DNA from: Holacanthus passer
Taxonomy: Eukaryota; Chordata; Actinopteri; Pomacanthidae
Direction of reading: 5' to 3'
Assembly (NCBI GenBank): GCA_025331565.1
Contig: JAFREQ010000021.1
Coordinates: 1,612,001-1,676,000, forward strand
Length of the DNA: 64,000 nucleotides
Both the position numbers and the translations under genes were made by a program. This document shows, in pieces, positions 46,839-61,400 of this stretch (position 1 is its first letter; every line of letters starts with the position of its first letter). The notes beneath the pieces were generated by a model. That model worked only from the letters and a program-made list of their open reading frames with translations, searched no databases and had not been told where the DNA came from.

Positions 46839-47007
46839 TGTGACTACTAGCATCTCCCACACAAACATCTCAGTCCCCCTCTCCAGCGTCCCTAATTCGC
46901 CACCTAATGACATAATGACACATTTGGTCAGAGTGCTTAAGGACTCAGTGGCTCCGCATCACAGCTCTGAAAGCAGCACATTATGTCAGATCCACCCCCT
47001 GAAGAAG
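46839..47007 (+). CDS. Weak exon candidate
   Basis: Pyrimidine-rich acceptor (ctctccctcgttttag), open frame VTTSISHTNISVPLSSVPNS ending QIHPLKK, and donor gtgaca. It needs two bases from an upstream exon, which does not fit the phase of the exon at 32343. Ser/Pro-rich, no domain. Confidence 0.15.
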
Positions 47008-47269
47008 GTGACAACTGTCTTCTGTCCCTGTCTGCCCTTTCACAATCAGCCCTTGTAGATGCCCCATACGGCGTTGTTTGCCTCACCAGCCCCTGTTTGA
47101 CTTCTCTGTTGGAGAAAGATCATCAACACAGAGGCAGGACCGGCTGCACAGACTCGCCACGCCACTGAGCTGGATGTCAAATTGCGTCTGCCGCTCTTGC
47201 TGCGCGTCGATACAGAGTCGCTCGCCTTGAGTTCAAAGTTTTTTTATTTCTCCGTGGTTGCCTTTGCAG

Positions 47270-47386
47270 AGAACTGTTGGGTGTCCCCTCTGGAGAGGGA
47301 TCTGGACTGTGGTTCAGCCAGAGAGAAATGTAGCGCCTCACTGCCCTCAAAGCCGGATTTGGAGACCTGCCTGCTGTCTACTCATG
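47270..47386 (+). CDS. Exon candidate with strong splice sites
   Basis: Acceptor ttgcctttgcag and donor gtgagt flank 117 bases open in two frames. The more protein-like one reads ENCWVSPLERDLDCGSAREK then CSASLPSKPDLETCLLST. Being a multiple of three, it could be a cassette exon. It is not in phase with the 32343 donor in that frame, though the other open frame is. Confidence 0.3.
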
Positions 47387-50300
47387 GTGAGTCATCTCTC
47401 AAGTTTCATGGCACTTGAACTGGTGTGTATAACCGAGACCTTTATACCTATTGCAACATCACACCGAGGCCATCATGCGAAGTTACATTAGAACAATAGA
47501 TGCATTGTTAACCTTGTGTTTGCAATTAGACAAAGGACAAGGATACATGTACACTGTTTAACATTTGTTTTCTGTTGTGAGCACATTTGTTGTTTGTGTG
47601 GTGATTCTGATGGACGCAGAGATAAACTTGCATGTTTGACGATGTTTATTGTTCTTTATTGTTCTATTGTTTGACTCCTTTTAACCCCTGAAATTCAGAC
47701 AGTAGCCAATCTGAATGTGATCATTTGGATGCCTGAGTTTATGAAAGGATTGTGTAATGTTTTAGATTAAGGTCAAACACACACTGTGTGGTTGCCTTAT
47801 CAGTCAGTTCTGCCTTGGCATTTTATTTTACACTTGAGGAAAACATTTGACCTTGTTTAAACATGTAATGCAAAACAAGGAATCCAGGAAAAAAAATCAT
47901 TGGGAGAAAAGATTCATGTTGCCTGCTTCTATTTTCATTGTGAATTTGTCTGTGGAGGAGCTGTCATCTCTTCAGAAGAAGCTGTCTGTCAGAAAAAAAG
48001 TCTTATTTTTAAAAAGTGTCCCGAGCACTGATCGATGTGTCGGCTCGGGGCCATATGTAATTACTCTGTGACTGGCCAGCCATGAAATTGTTGTTTGGCT
48101 CTGAAATAGATCCAAAGTCATTTCATAAGAAGTTTTTTAGAGTAAGGCCTTCTGGTTCTGCCGTAATCACAGTGAATATGACTGTGGCAGCACCTGGACT
48201 AAGATGATTGGCTGCGTGAATTAGGTAAGCAGCTCTCAAAGGTGACCTCTGCAATCTCATTCCCAGCGTTTAACATTGTGTCATCCACACATTACGTCCG
48301 TAGTCTGTTTCAAGTGTGTGTCTGAAGACCAACGGCTTCTGTCAGCTGTTAAAGGGAGTGCGCAGCTCGCAGGCGGCGCAGAGGTATGCAGAGTGACAGT
48401 CGCTGGCTCACATGTATGCAGCTGTGGCCTGTAAGATGCGGGCCGGCAAATGGAGTGGAAGAGTAGTCCCATTAAACTCTGGCTCTCCTCTGAGAAAGAG
48501 GCTAACAGCTCTGAACGCTGGCCTCTCGCTCCCTGGCAGAAAGTGCTGACACAAATTTTTGTCTGACTGAAATGCCTTCTGACCGCATGACACTGGCTCT
48601 TTTCTTCCTCTGAGGTTCCACCGCCGTAAAGCCGGGCTACACAAAAGACACACAGTCTGCCAGCGCTGCTTAGGAGGTGACATAAATTATAATCATGCTC
48701 ATAAACTGGCGCAAAGGTCTGCATTACTCACATTTTATAGGACGAGGAAGGAATTTCTTTGTTTGAGCCGTTAATTGGGTTTATGTGCGTAAAACCTTTA
48801 ATTTATTTTCTTCCGCTCATTACACATCCTGGTGAGCAAATTAATTTTGCCTCTCTGTTTTTTCTTGCTAAACAGCTTCACATATACAGTATGTTCTTCG
48901 ATGTCTATTTGAAGATGCGCAGATCCTGTAATTCACAAGACCAGAGAAAGGCTGCCTTGTCTCTTTTGGCACGCAGCCTTGATCTGTCAGTTCGTGATCG
49001 ACTGGGCATGGCGCAGTTTGTGATTGACGGGTCACGGCTCCCGTGTTGGTCACTGGTGCGGCGATGCAGAAACATGACAGTGTCTCCAGGCGAATAAAGC
49101 GCCGGATTCTAGTCCTCAAATTGTGCATGTCATCAAATGTGATGTGCTGTTAACCTCTGGAAACTTTTGGTGGTGGTGGTGGTTTGCAGTATATTTTTCT
49201 AATGTGGAGAAGCTGTAGTTACTAATTTCTCCATGCCTCAGCTTCCCGCTGCAGCAAGGCCACCACATTTATAGGCTTTCTTCTGATAGTATTAGTCATG
49301 CTTTGACCAATCAGGTGCTTCGAGCTGTAAATCTCTGCTGAGCGCTGGAGGGGACGATGATGAGAGTGATCAGTGTTGTCAAGTCATTGAAGGGGCTCTG
49401 AAGAAGACGGTCGCTCCCCAGTGGGATGTGTGGGTGGTTCGCTGCAGCCCACAGCTACCGAAGGGGAGCTGTGTCAAATCTGACACACTGAAACCCACAA
49501 ACGCCAACACTGACAGCCAGTTGTGACGAAAACCAATTTACAGGCAAGATAAATTCTGTTTGAGTTGTGGGGGAGCTGTCCTCCCTGGTTTGATCTTGTT
49601 GCTTTAGTTTTTCAGTTATCCTTGAATGGAAGGTGAGTTTCTCTGTGGGCTCTGCTGGGACATGTAGTCAAAAATCCACTGAAGATGTAGAGCAGATGAA
49701 ACAAGTTTATTTCTCCAAGTAGCTGGAATGTATGCAGGTAGGATGCACGTTGTTACTTTGGTAGACATAGTAAAGATAGACGGATAAAGACTGAGGAATG
49801 CCTCTGTCCTGTCTAATGTGAAACAGTCAGACAGAAGTTGGCCGGGTGCACTTGTGACACATCGGCAAAACTCTCACTCATAAAGACCTGGCCTCAATTC
49901 CTGGTAAGGCCACCTCTGGCTTAGTCATACATTCCAGCTAACACTGTTGGGAAGCCAGTGAGGGATTGCGTTCCTGTCAGTGCATTAGTTAGTCCAGCCT
50001 AAAAGCAGGGATCTCCAACCACCAACCATCTAGTGCTTTTAGCTCACTGTGTTGTCTGTCACATCTTAAACACATCACTGGTTTAAAAAGACATGCTCTA
50101 CAGCGCCTTCTGGCTTGTGTGCTGAAAGCTACAAGGTTGTCTAATTGTCATGCAGCTCGTTAAAGCATTTCCGGCCGGTGGCTTTGAAGCTGGACACGTT
50201 GGTTAGCTCTGGACTCAGTGGATTCAGATGGGAGGCAGCTGCTTTGGCTTTGAGCAGAGAATCACTCCTGCAGGGGGAAATATTGGTAGTTGTACTTGAA

Positions 50301-51484
50301 AGAGCTTCAAGAGGATTTTTATGCCATTTGTCATATGAGGAATTCTGTGTTTGTCTTAAAAGTGGGGTTATGCATGTGCATGTCACGCATATGAGCAGAA
50401 GGCTGTGGTGTTAATGAATACATAACTTTACTATTGCTCTAATGGCAGAGAACATTTTCAAAAGTCATTTTTTAGAAAAATCCTGGCTCGTACAACTCAA
50501 AGCCTTCAATTTAACAACAGTCTTCAATTGTCCACCTCAAAGCCATGTCATTAAGCATAATGGCTTCCAGTGGTCTCTGTAATGGCTCGCAAAGTCCACA
50601 GTGTACTAGCCAGGCTCCAACACAGGAAATGAAGGGCACAGAAATCAGTCTGTGCTAATGTATGGTTTGAGAACTAACTCTGCGCGAACAGCATGAAAAG
50701 GAAATCTGCATTGTAGTCTAGGCCGAGCTGTACCACAATTTCCTCCACATTTTTCTCTCGTTTCACTTCATGCATAATAATTGTGGGGGTAGAAGATACG
50801 GCCCGGCAAAATTGTTGTGAATTAATTTTCATTCTGTCAAAATTGAGACTTTTTCTCCACCACTTCTCTAAAAAAAAACCCCTGTCAAATTAAGTTCAGG
50901 ACTGCAGCTTTGGCCTATAAATCATAATCTATTCAATCCCTGGCCTAACCTCACCTCAATTTATCCTGTTCAATTCGTCGTATTGTGTTTGGACGTAATG
51001 CAGCAAGACCACAACAGCTTGTGGGTGTAAATGGACTCGCTAAGATGTATAGTGGGACCCAAGAAAATGTTTCATAACCATCGACAGCAAATTGCAAACT
51101 ATTAAGACATTTCATGTTGAGCTCGATTCTGCCAAGTCAACCATGGTTTCTCCATCGCAGTGTTTAGCATAATTAAAGTGTGCCTGGGATTGCAAATATG
51201 CCGCAGAGGTAAACAGAGACATCCAGCTATCATCTGGGCTTTTGAGGGAATTCTTTAAAGTGATGCTCCTTTGGGACCATGTATGCACAGGTTTGTTCAA
51301 AATCAACTCCTCCCCTCTCATCTCTGCCAGCCGTCACTGACAGCTGGGCCCAGCCAACAGCTGCCTCCCCTCCCCCAAAATCTAATACATTCAAAAACAA
51401 AAAGAGTTGCCAGCAAGCGAGCTTTGTAAGAGAGCAAATTGTTTTGTAAAGGCTCACTGAATTTGTGGGTGGTCCCTGTTAATT

Positions 51485-51860
51485 AGGTTTAGACATGCAG
51501 CTAACAATGAACTAATTGATGTATCTGCTCATTGTTTTCTCGATTAATTGCTTAGTTTTTTAAAATGTTGGAAAAAAATCAAAATGCCAATTACAATTTC
51601 CCGAGCTGTGAGGCGACATATTCAAATAGCTTGTTTTGTCCAACTAATCATCCAAAACCCAAAGTTTATTTAAGTAAAATTTTAGAACAGTAAAGATAAA
51701 GAAAAGCAGCAAATCTTCAATATTGAAAAGACTGAACCAGATAATATTTTGCATTTTTGCTCCAAAAGTGACTCAAACGATTAATCAGTTATCTAAAGAG
51801 TTGCCGATTAATTTTCTGTCCATCGACAAATTGATTAATCAACTCATCATTTTAGCACTT
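51485..51860 (+). mobile_element. Near-complete MITE, ATTAATCGATTAAT family
   Basis: It begins gcagctaacaatgaactaat, passes ttctcgattaattgcttag and gtccaactaatcatccaaa, and ends tcgacaaattgattaatcaa. This is the order found in a high-copy fish MITE. The ends carry inverted gattaat-type words, with no transposase. At least three degenerate relatives occur in this window. Confidence 0.65.
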
Positions 51861-54800
51861 GGTTCACAAGGTGTAGACTAACCTTTCAGTTCAGTTCATT
51901 TCAGGTCAGTCCTCTCTGTTCAAGTCAGAATTTTTGAGGAGTTAATATCAATTACATTTGAACATGGTTTTAAGAATAGATAGATAATGAAATGGATGAT
52001 CACCTGAACACATTGATGGTGATAAATTGATGGTGATAAATTGGACTGATTTGGTTCAGGTGTAAGAGACATCCAGACTTGTATTAGCCGAAGCCGATCG
52101 CCTCAGTGACACGCGTGACTTCTGAATCCTCCCACAGACACAGCAGACGTACATGTGGTGACCGCTGCAAATTATTTTGTGGACGAATTTCCTGGCAGCG
52201 ATCCATTATGAAGGCGTTCTCTCCTGGGCAGCCTCTCTAAAGTTCAGTAATGAAACCGAACCACGAGCCGACAACATAACTGTTTTCACGTTTTAGTTGA
52301 ATTTGGTAAGATTACTCACCTCGTATTCTGACCACCAACTTCAAAGACTTGACTATTTTTGGGAAGGGAAATGTAAAATAATATCACATAAGTTTGTGTT
52401 TTTCAATGTCAGTGTGCACTTGTGATATGAAATGTATTCATGATTATGGGTTCGGGCTCCTGCTGATCAGTGTTGCCAAAACAGATGGTGAAGGTAATTT
52501 TATATCACCTGCAAATGACCTACAGTAAAAACTCCACTGGCTACAGCCTGGCCTAAAATCTTCACTCTAATTAATTGAATGCGCCTGCTTGTGTGCCAGT
52601 TTTTTGATTCAGCAGTGTCACCAATGGACTTTCGGTTATTTCTCTTTTCTAATTCCACCTTATCTCCACAATCCCTCCCCAAGGTCTCACTGTTTTTGCA
52701 CTATTTACAGTCAGTGTAGATATAATGCCTTACACACACTATCTCAAGAGGCCAATAGCACCTAGCCTTTTTCTTTTGCTGATGTTAGCAAGGCCTGGCT
52801 CAGCCTGCTAATGTGCGTGGCATAAGGCCTGACGAGAGGCAGACTCATCTGTCAGCTTGTGACCTTCAGCCAAGGGGAAGGACTGGAGGTGATCCGACAT
52901 GTTTGCATCTACATAATATCTCTTCACCCTCGGCTGATGGCTTCTTTTTCTGAACAAGGCAGAGAACCAGCCTGTATTTGCCACTTAATCATCTTCTATC
53001 TGATTGGCAGGTTCGCGTGTCTTCATCTCGAGCGTGAGGACACACATGCACACACATACAGACACGTGCCCTCCTGGAGATGCATCGTGATTGCCGACGT
53101 TATCACCCAGGAGAGGAGGGAGTGTTTCTGTTAAGAGTCCACTGCTTTGCTTAAGTGAAATGAAAAGGGACTAGACAGAATGAAGATGCCCTTTCTTTCA
53201 TGTATAGCTCATTAATTTTCTCAACACGGCCTCATCAAGCCAACACTCCAGATTACTCATAATAACAAAAGACAAATAATTGCAATGTGGCATGAAAACA
53301 ATCAAAGCCATTTAATGAAATGACTTATGATAAGTATCTTTCAATTAAAAGCCACTAAAACTCATTGCTGCCAAAGTGAAAACAGCACAGAGGATGGAAA
53401 ATATCTGTATGAGAGACTATAATCCCTTTCACACTGGACTAAAAACACCCACTAACATCTGGTTTTTGTCTTCAGTGGGGTCAGTCCCATCTGATCCGAT
53501 CAACAGTGATGGAAACTCGAGTGATCACACTAATTTTTGCGACGCTATGACGTGCTTTGAACTTTGTTTTTTACAGTCTGGGAACAACGTAGAACATTGT
53601 TTAGTTGGCATTGAGTTTAAAAGAGAGACTAAAGTAAGGTAGAAAAAAGTTTCCCTGTTTTCTGATGTGTTTGCGATGACGTGACACACCAGAAAAAAAA
53701 CAGAAACTCGTGTTCTGGCAAGGGAAAAGAGTCAGTTGCCTATTTTTAGTGGGTTTACACACGTTTAAAAAACCTGCATGTATTTGCTAATTTTGGTGTA
53801 AAAATGGTATTAATGTCATCCTCAGACTGTTTCTGTCCAAATTTCTCACAAGCCCAGCTCGTGGTACTATGTGAGTGTGGGAGTAAACTGCAGCTCCATC
53901 GCTGTGTGTCTCAGCCACGTGATTGGCACATGGTGCGATGGCGGCTGGAATCTGAGAGACTTTTATTGGCGGTCATCAAATTGCCATCAGAGGTCAGTGG
54001 CCAGCTAACACGCTAATTGGGTCTCCGTTTCTTGTGGTCTCGTCTGCGCTTTCAATCAAACGTCCGTCCAGCCTGACAGCGATGTGGTGGTGGGCTGAAC
54101 TGGAAGAGCAAGTAATTTAAGATGTTTTCTCTCCCGCCCACACTCCCTTCTGTCCTTTTATACCTTCTTCTCAGATCCAGATTCATGGCCACAAATAGCA
54201 ACCCTGAAGGTATCATTGCCCTTGCGAGGCACACTAATGCGTTCTTTTCTTTGTGGTATTGTATCGCTGGCTCTGGAATTAATAGCGAGTCTGGATGAAA
54301 AAAGAAGTGCATTTATAAAGCTTGAAACAAATGTCAGAAAGAATTTAAAGCACATATCCAATTTGTAATGACAAAACTGAAGTTGGTTGTAGACCTAAAT
54401 CCTCTTTTTCTTTCCACAAGCAAGACTGATTATATAAAAAACAGCAGTACAGTACATTCCTGGAACCTGTCAGCGTCTCTTTTTCACTGGAACATTCAGT
54501 CATTTGCAGCCTAAAGGCACACGCATCTCCCGTGGAAACTGTCTGTGGATGAGATGAAAGGAAATTAGAGAGGTGATGCGAATTCACGGTGGACAATGAT
54601 GTTCTTCGCAGAGTCAGTGTGAACATGACGGTGGTATACATGAAGATACGGGACTGAAACAATGCACAACTCATTGGAATTAATCTCCAATCTCCGTCCT
54701 TTGTGCCTCTGCTTCTGTGAAACCACGTTTATATCTGTGCCCATGTAATTCGCAGGCTTATTTCCCCAGACGTGAACAAACCTGAGGCAGTTGTCAACAA

Positions 54801-55334
54801 TCACTTTTGACAATTGGACCTGTTTTTCTGTCGTATTTATGAGCGGCAGGCCAAGTTCAGGGCAGAAACTCATTTGGTCAGCACCTGTCATCATGGCTAC
54901 CCTTTGACATACCTAAGCTACTCCATCTCTCCTCTCCGCCTGTTTGGATGGATGGTGATACCTTATCGATCTGTTCTGTTCTTGTCCTGTGGTTTTGAAA
55001 CCGTACCCACCCTCTGAATGTCTGATGCCTCTCTGCCCATACGTTTAGGATGTGCTGGGTACATGGACTCCTTGTGGGTCTTCTTGACGTCACTGGCGCG
55101 ATCTGTAGATGTCATAAATAGAAAACACATAACCTCTTTGAGAGGAAACTTGACCCCTCATTGCCGTATTTCTTTCACCTTTACCTGACTGACAGTCAGA
55201 GACAACTATTTCTGTTTTCTTGTGCAGCAGTCAATGGAAAATTTAATACACAGATAAAGAGGAAAGATTTGAATGCATCAGCCCAGGACCCCTAGGAATC
55301 CTGTCACAGAACTGTAATGAACTTTCACCTTTCT

Positions 55335-55440
55335 ATTAACCATAACCACACTTTCTCTAACCTTAACCAAGTGTTTTAGTTGACCAACCCTAACTCTACC
55401 TTAACTATAGTTTATTCGTCATAACTTTAACCATTCTGTA
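55335..55440. repeat. Degenerate TAACC-like repeat stretch
   Basis: Loose repeats of the form accataaccac, taaccttaacca, ccctaactctacc. Too irregular for an interstitial telomere array; probably part of a dispersed repeat. Confidence 0.4.
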
Positions 55441-58400
55441 ATTTCTATGTGCAGACACATTTAGCAAATGTTGGACAAAAAGTGGCATTAAATTTATTGT
55501 GAGGTTTTACAGAATCATCCAATATTGACATTCTTTTCTGGTGACAGCGTTGAAATGAATCTGTGGTCTTTTCCCCAAAATATAACCAGCAACAGTTACT
55601 TGAAACTTGTGCGAACCTTACTGACTTGCTGTTACTTTATGTGCATGTTCTGTTGAAACCCAGTGCAAACAGCAGGTTGAAGCACTCAGCTGTCACTGAT
55701 TAGCTTGTCGCATTGCTGCAGTGCAACATAAGAAAAAATGTAAGACAGCCCCAAGCAGCAATGCAATTTGAAGCACCTGAGCTTTGCAATGACGGTTGAA
55801 GATTTGACTTGCAGGCTGCAATTCATTTGAGCTGCAAATGTCTGTGTGGAGGGTTAGATATTATCCCATACAGCTGTAGTGTCTCTACTCTGGTGCCCTT
55901 TTTAAATTAAGTTCATTTCAGATGAAGACTTTTCTTTGCCAATTCATGTAGGAAACCAAACCCAGGAATACCCCTGTGGCTTTACTCCACTTAGAAGCCA
56001 TGCAAAGCCTATCAACCACTCAGCTGCACTTGATACACAATAGCCCCGGGCAAGGAAGTCCAGCAGTCTATCTGGCTCTGCTGCTCAGAGATACAAAGTT
56101 ACTACAAGCCCTCAACAGGCCTCTGGCGAAGCGGCGTGTGGTCAAGCATTTTAAGAAAATGAATTTAAGTGGGATACACGCATCGACATGAAATTAGAGC
56201 AAGTGGGAGCTTGTGCTGGTTGGTTGTTTAGTGCTTCCCTTGAAGTGGCCAAATCAACCCGTTTGGGCATCATGTGAAGGCTCGTTATGTCAGGCAGACA
56301 GAACTGACAGCGCGGGGGGAAGGAAGAGGGAAGGCAGCTCCAATTCTGTGTGAAACCAGCTTCAGGCTGGCACTGGATCCATGTGACAGCTGTGCCAGGA
56401 CAAGATGTGTGAGGATGTTTTGAGAAGTTATCACAGCCATTTAATGTTTTAATTGAGAGGGCTTACAAGAAAATGGATTCACACCAGTTTGACCTTGTGA
56501 CAACACTGAATCACACTGCATGTAATTAGGATTATTTAACACTGATGTTATGTTAGGTGTCCTTAATTTTAATGAACAGATTCTGTTTTCCTCTTTTTAT
56601 CCCCAGTTTGAAGTGTCTTCAAAAAAATCTGATTAAATACCTTCAATTAGTCAACATATTTTCCCTCCCAGGTCTCACCACCCTCTGTGCAGATAACCTG
56701 AGCAACCTGTAGGAGTCACACTGCCGTGACAAGAATACGATCTCCTGCTGGCTTCCCACTGATGAATATGGCCAATTATGTGTCTTCATATGAACACAAA
56801 TGTACAGCTACAACAATCAGATCTAGGGTCTTTGCAGTGATGGGTGAGGATTGTGTCGCAGCACCACCCGTGTTTCCTGTAGATCGACCTGAACTGTTAA
56901 TCAATGCTGAATTAAGCCAAATTACACTAACTGTGATTCAGTGTTGTAAAACAATATAACAAGGTATCAGAGGTGAATACTCTCTGATAGGCATTGTAGT
57001 TCAGTTTTAAATTTCCTTTTACATGGAACTTAACTTCATAGAGACCAATATTTATTTACCCTGTAACACTGTTTTCTCATGTAGTGTGATTACAGTGAAT
57101 ATAATCTGAGGCTTCAGCTATCAAACGCCACTTGCAGTACACAAGAAGATTCTAGTGCAGTGACAGAGAACTGGAGATTGTACAGGACCTCAGCCTATTT
57201 AATTCTAAGAATTTAATTTCAGCGCCTGCCTGGACCGGAGGCACGGGCTGATTTTAAATTCCTCCATCTCAATGCAAATGTGCACTTGTGCCAACGTTGA
57301 TTACCTGCCGTTAGTGGCCTTCTGCAGAATGACCTTCCCTCCTCATGTCATGACTCTATTTGCCCCTTTAAGCTGCCTGTCAAACATTGAACCATTCTTC
57401 CTCCTGAAGCTCTGGTCTATTTGTTTGAACAGGATCAGGACGGCAGAGGCATACAAATGGGAGCCTCTCAGAGGATTTATGCAAAACAAATTTTCTGTGT
57501 ATTCTACGGACTAGATGATGGGCATGTCGGTGTCATATGTCAGCAAAAGAGACGAAAGGCTATTATTTAGATTAGATTTAGGTTCATCATTTCATTAATA
57601 TAACTCCTGGCACCTCTGCCCAGCGTGTCAATGCAGATGGTGCAGCAGCACTTCCAAATGGCCAGCAGGTGTAGCAGTGAGGTCTCTGAATGAAGAGGCA
57701 GGATGAAGAAGAGGAGTGGAGGGAGGACTGGAAGCAGCAGCCAGTGGGATTAATCGGACTGTCTCATTTAAGCATCCTTGTCTCTGGGCACAGTATCGAA
57801 CGCAGCGTTTGAGCTTTCACATCATCATCTAGCTTCATTTGTTGTAAAGTTTTAAGGATGCTCCCTTATGTGTTAACCTGGTATGACTTATTGAGGGTAA
57901 CGCCACATGAGTAGAACGGTCCCAAAACTTCATAATGAGCAGCTCATTCCTCCAGTATCTCTCTCTTTCTACCTGCTCTGTGTCGAGGCTTACGCTTCAC
58001 ACTCGCTCATCCACACAGCCTTGTGTTATTGTTCACAGCAGCGACCAAACAAGAGCGAGGGAGCATTAAAGTAGCACGTTCACAACATATTAAAATCAGA
58101 GCTCGGCCGCTGATGTCATTTTGATGTCGGCAGGGGAAAATGCTTTTTCATTAATCACTGACAAATGCCGACTTCCGCACTGTCTGCCGACGAAGAGATT
58201 ACGAAGGAAGACGTGCAGCTGAACTTTAAAAAAACCGTGGTCATGCGGCTCGGTGAGACTAAATGGGTTTTGTGCATTTAGATGATTTATTTCCCTCCTC
58301 GGCCCGGCTGGGGGAATTTTCTACACCTGCCTACATGGCTCACAGTATTTCATCTCATTATTTGGTCTTGCCCAGACATCCACTAAAACAAACAGGGGAA

Positions 58401-61400
58401 AATAAAAGCCACTGAATTATGTCCTCCTTCATTTGGCCGCCTTTGACGCTGATAAAGGTTGACATACTATTTCAGTCGCTTCCTTTGAATGGATTTGAAC
58501 GAGAGGGTGAGAGAGGTCTAAGCTGGTTTAAACTGGGCACACATTTGGTAATGAAGCTGTGCCAGTTGGCCTGTGTGGGAGGACTTCTGTTTCCCCACAG
58601 GGAGATGACACAACCAAAACACATAATAATTCACTTGGCTATATGTGGGCTGTGTTGGTTTGTTGGAGAAGAAGCACATTAAGCCCAACTTTGCCTAAGC
58701 AGTGTGGAGTTTATTAGAGAGCCAGCAAGGAGGACGTACCAGCTTGAGCCCACAACTTGTTGGCTCTAGTTCTGTAACATTACTTTGAAAGGTCAGAATG
58801 GCAGTATGAGCCAAGTTTACAGCAAAGAGATGGGAATATTGTATACGAGCGTGTCACTTTGGGAACATGAAACCTGGGCCAAATGTCGTCTTTGCTCTTT
58901 AGCATTGAACTCTGGAGGCTTGAGGTCGCAGGTGGTGTGCTGACATGCAGCTCATGTGTCAATGGAGAGTAGATGAGTGGCCGGTTTTCACTGTGTGAGC
59001 AGCATGCATCGCTATAGGGTTGCAAAACAGGAGGCGTCATTGCAGGAGTAAAAGTTCCATTCATGTTTTTTATAGACGTCAGACGACTGGCAGCTGGAGC
59101 ACTCTGATGGTTTCGATGGACATAAAAGTCTCCCGGTTGAATCTAGTCAAAAGTCTTTATACAGAAAAACATGAAGAGAAAATTCAACTACTTTTCCCAA
59201 GGTGCATTTTGGTTTTTTGGTAAAAAAAAAAAGAAAAAAGAAAAAAAGATCCAATCACTGAGCTTAAATCAGTTAATTTAATCTGGGTTTGGGGTGAATT
59301 CTGTAGATGTGTCATTCTGTTTTGATCCCAGTTGCAACCACAACTCAGATTTACACCTCTGACTGGCAACTGAGGCTTATGGGTATCATAGTTTTTAGAG
59401 CCACGATGGTCATAACATAAACCTTTTGTCTCAATTAATTATGTAGGAGACTCTTTATGTTTGAATATTGAGGATACGTTTAAAACAATGCTTTGTGAAG
59501 CTTCATATTTTATAACCGATGTCTTTCTTGTACAGCTTTGTCTCATTTGACATTTTGATATCAGCTATTAGACTGTTTCAGTTGAAGCACTTTACCATTC
59601 GTGAAAAATGAAACTCTTGTACTTTGGGATGTGACACTGTTCTTGAGTGTGATTTGACCGTACCTTATGCTCCACGTAGAACTAGTAATAAAAAAGCTGA
59701 GGAGCTTTTAGATGGCAATCTTGGCCACCCTGGGATCCAGAACTGTCTCCTCTGTGACTGATCATACCCTTATATGGTGCATCAGGATACAGATATCACC
59801 ACCTTCCCCTGCAAAGCAATGAGTGCAGGGGCATTAATCTAGATTAATAAATAATCTACCGTGAGGCAGGACTGAAACTTTGTTACCAGCAACCTTAAGT
59901 GGTTTCTGCATCGCCCTGTGCGACTCTCACCTTGTGAGCCGGGGCCTGACACTTCCCCTTATTGATATCAGTGTGATTTATGGATCTCTGCTCCCCCGGC
60001 CATCCTCAAACTGGAGATGGGCGTGTGATTTATCCCCGTCTGATGCTCCAGGGTGTCTACTGCTGGCAAAATGAGGGAGGAGGCTCTGAAGGAACAAGCC
60101 CCCAGCCTGGGTCCTGTTTTTGCCTTCTGAGTGAGAATATGTTCTCTGCTGTGTTTCGAGATTCACCTCTGCAGCAGGATTTTGTTTTAATGAACAGGTC
60201 CATCTACAGCACTGCTCACCTCGCTTTCTCCCTGAACCCTGAAAGCAAGACAGTGGACGGAAACAAGCGGAGGAAATCAATGGATTGTGGATGACTCAGC
60301 TTCGGTTATGCTGCTGTTTCAAGATAAATATTCAGAAACAATGCGTTCTTTACTGCGCTTCTTATTCGATTAAGGTCTGACATTCGTGTTTCCCGGTCAG
60401 ACCGCCCCATTCTGCTGGAATTGCTCCAAGAAATGTGTGTCCCTGAGGGCAGAGACCATTTGTCATTTTCAAACTGTTGATGCTTCATTGTGCTTTGGCT
60501 GCTGAGGGATTTTGCAACAGCAGTATTGAGCTGTAATTCTTTCTTGGTTGACTCCTAATTACCCACTTTAAGACTGATTCTTATTATGTCTTTTAGGAGA
60601 AATTAGATTTTACCTTGAAATGTCCCTAGTCATCCACCTCTCTGAAAAATTAAATTTTATCGGTGGACATATTGCGCCCGTTAAAATAGCACAATTTCCC
60701 CCGTCTCAATTTAAAGCCTCTCTCTGCTCTTCAGCTGCTGTAACTTCTGTGTTATAGGTGATCACAGTAAGAGCACTCCCGTGGGAAACGTGTGTCCTCT
60801 CTAATTCTATGATTGTGTCTGTGTGGTTTCCTGTCCGATGAGTTTTAATTTGGAGGCCGGGGGTAACATGAGATAAATCCTATTGGGTGCCCTGCAACAC
60901 TGGCCTTTGCCATGGCTGGCCCCATTAAAGGATACTTTATTGATTGTAAATAAGCTCTGTAATTAATGGAGGGTCGCGGCGGTTCTCAGTCCAGACTTAG
61001 ACTCAGAGGGGGACGCCTGCACCTGCTGCCAGCTGGATTTCTTTTATGTTTAAAAATTTAGATGGGGCTTAGTGATTAAAAATTTAATTCATTCTCTGAG
61101 AGGGTTGCGGTATGAAGAGGCCTCGGCTAATCCTCTAATATTCTCGACATTCTGCCATGACGAAGCAATTCTTCAAGCAAGGTTTAGAGCTAAACCAACA
61201 TATTTTAATGATTGCGGCTGGTAATGCAGCTTAAATGCGAGTTTAAAGCCTTTCACACAGGTGTCTGTCGAGCTCAAAAGGCATATTTGAGACCTATTTT
61301 GGAGTCTTGCTGAGCCGTGCTTACAGATGAACCGAAGCCGCGTCTGTGTTTTATTTTTCATCAGAACAAACAAGTGTGCTGCTTCGGGTGACCAGATGAA

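Noticed and set aside
48281..48724. 147-codon minus-strand ORF in the gene-poor region
   Set aside because: No recognisable domain, no splice borders, irregular composition; consistent with a chance open frame.
55335..55440. Possible interstitial telomere array
   Set aside because: TAACC-like words are irregular and interrupted, unlike tandem TTAGGG copies.
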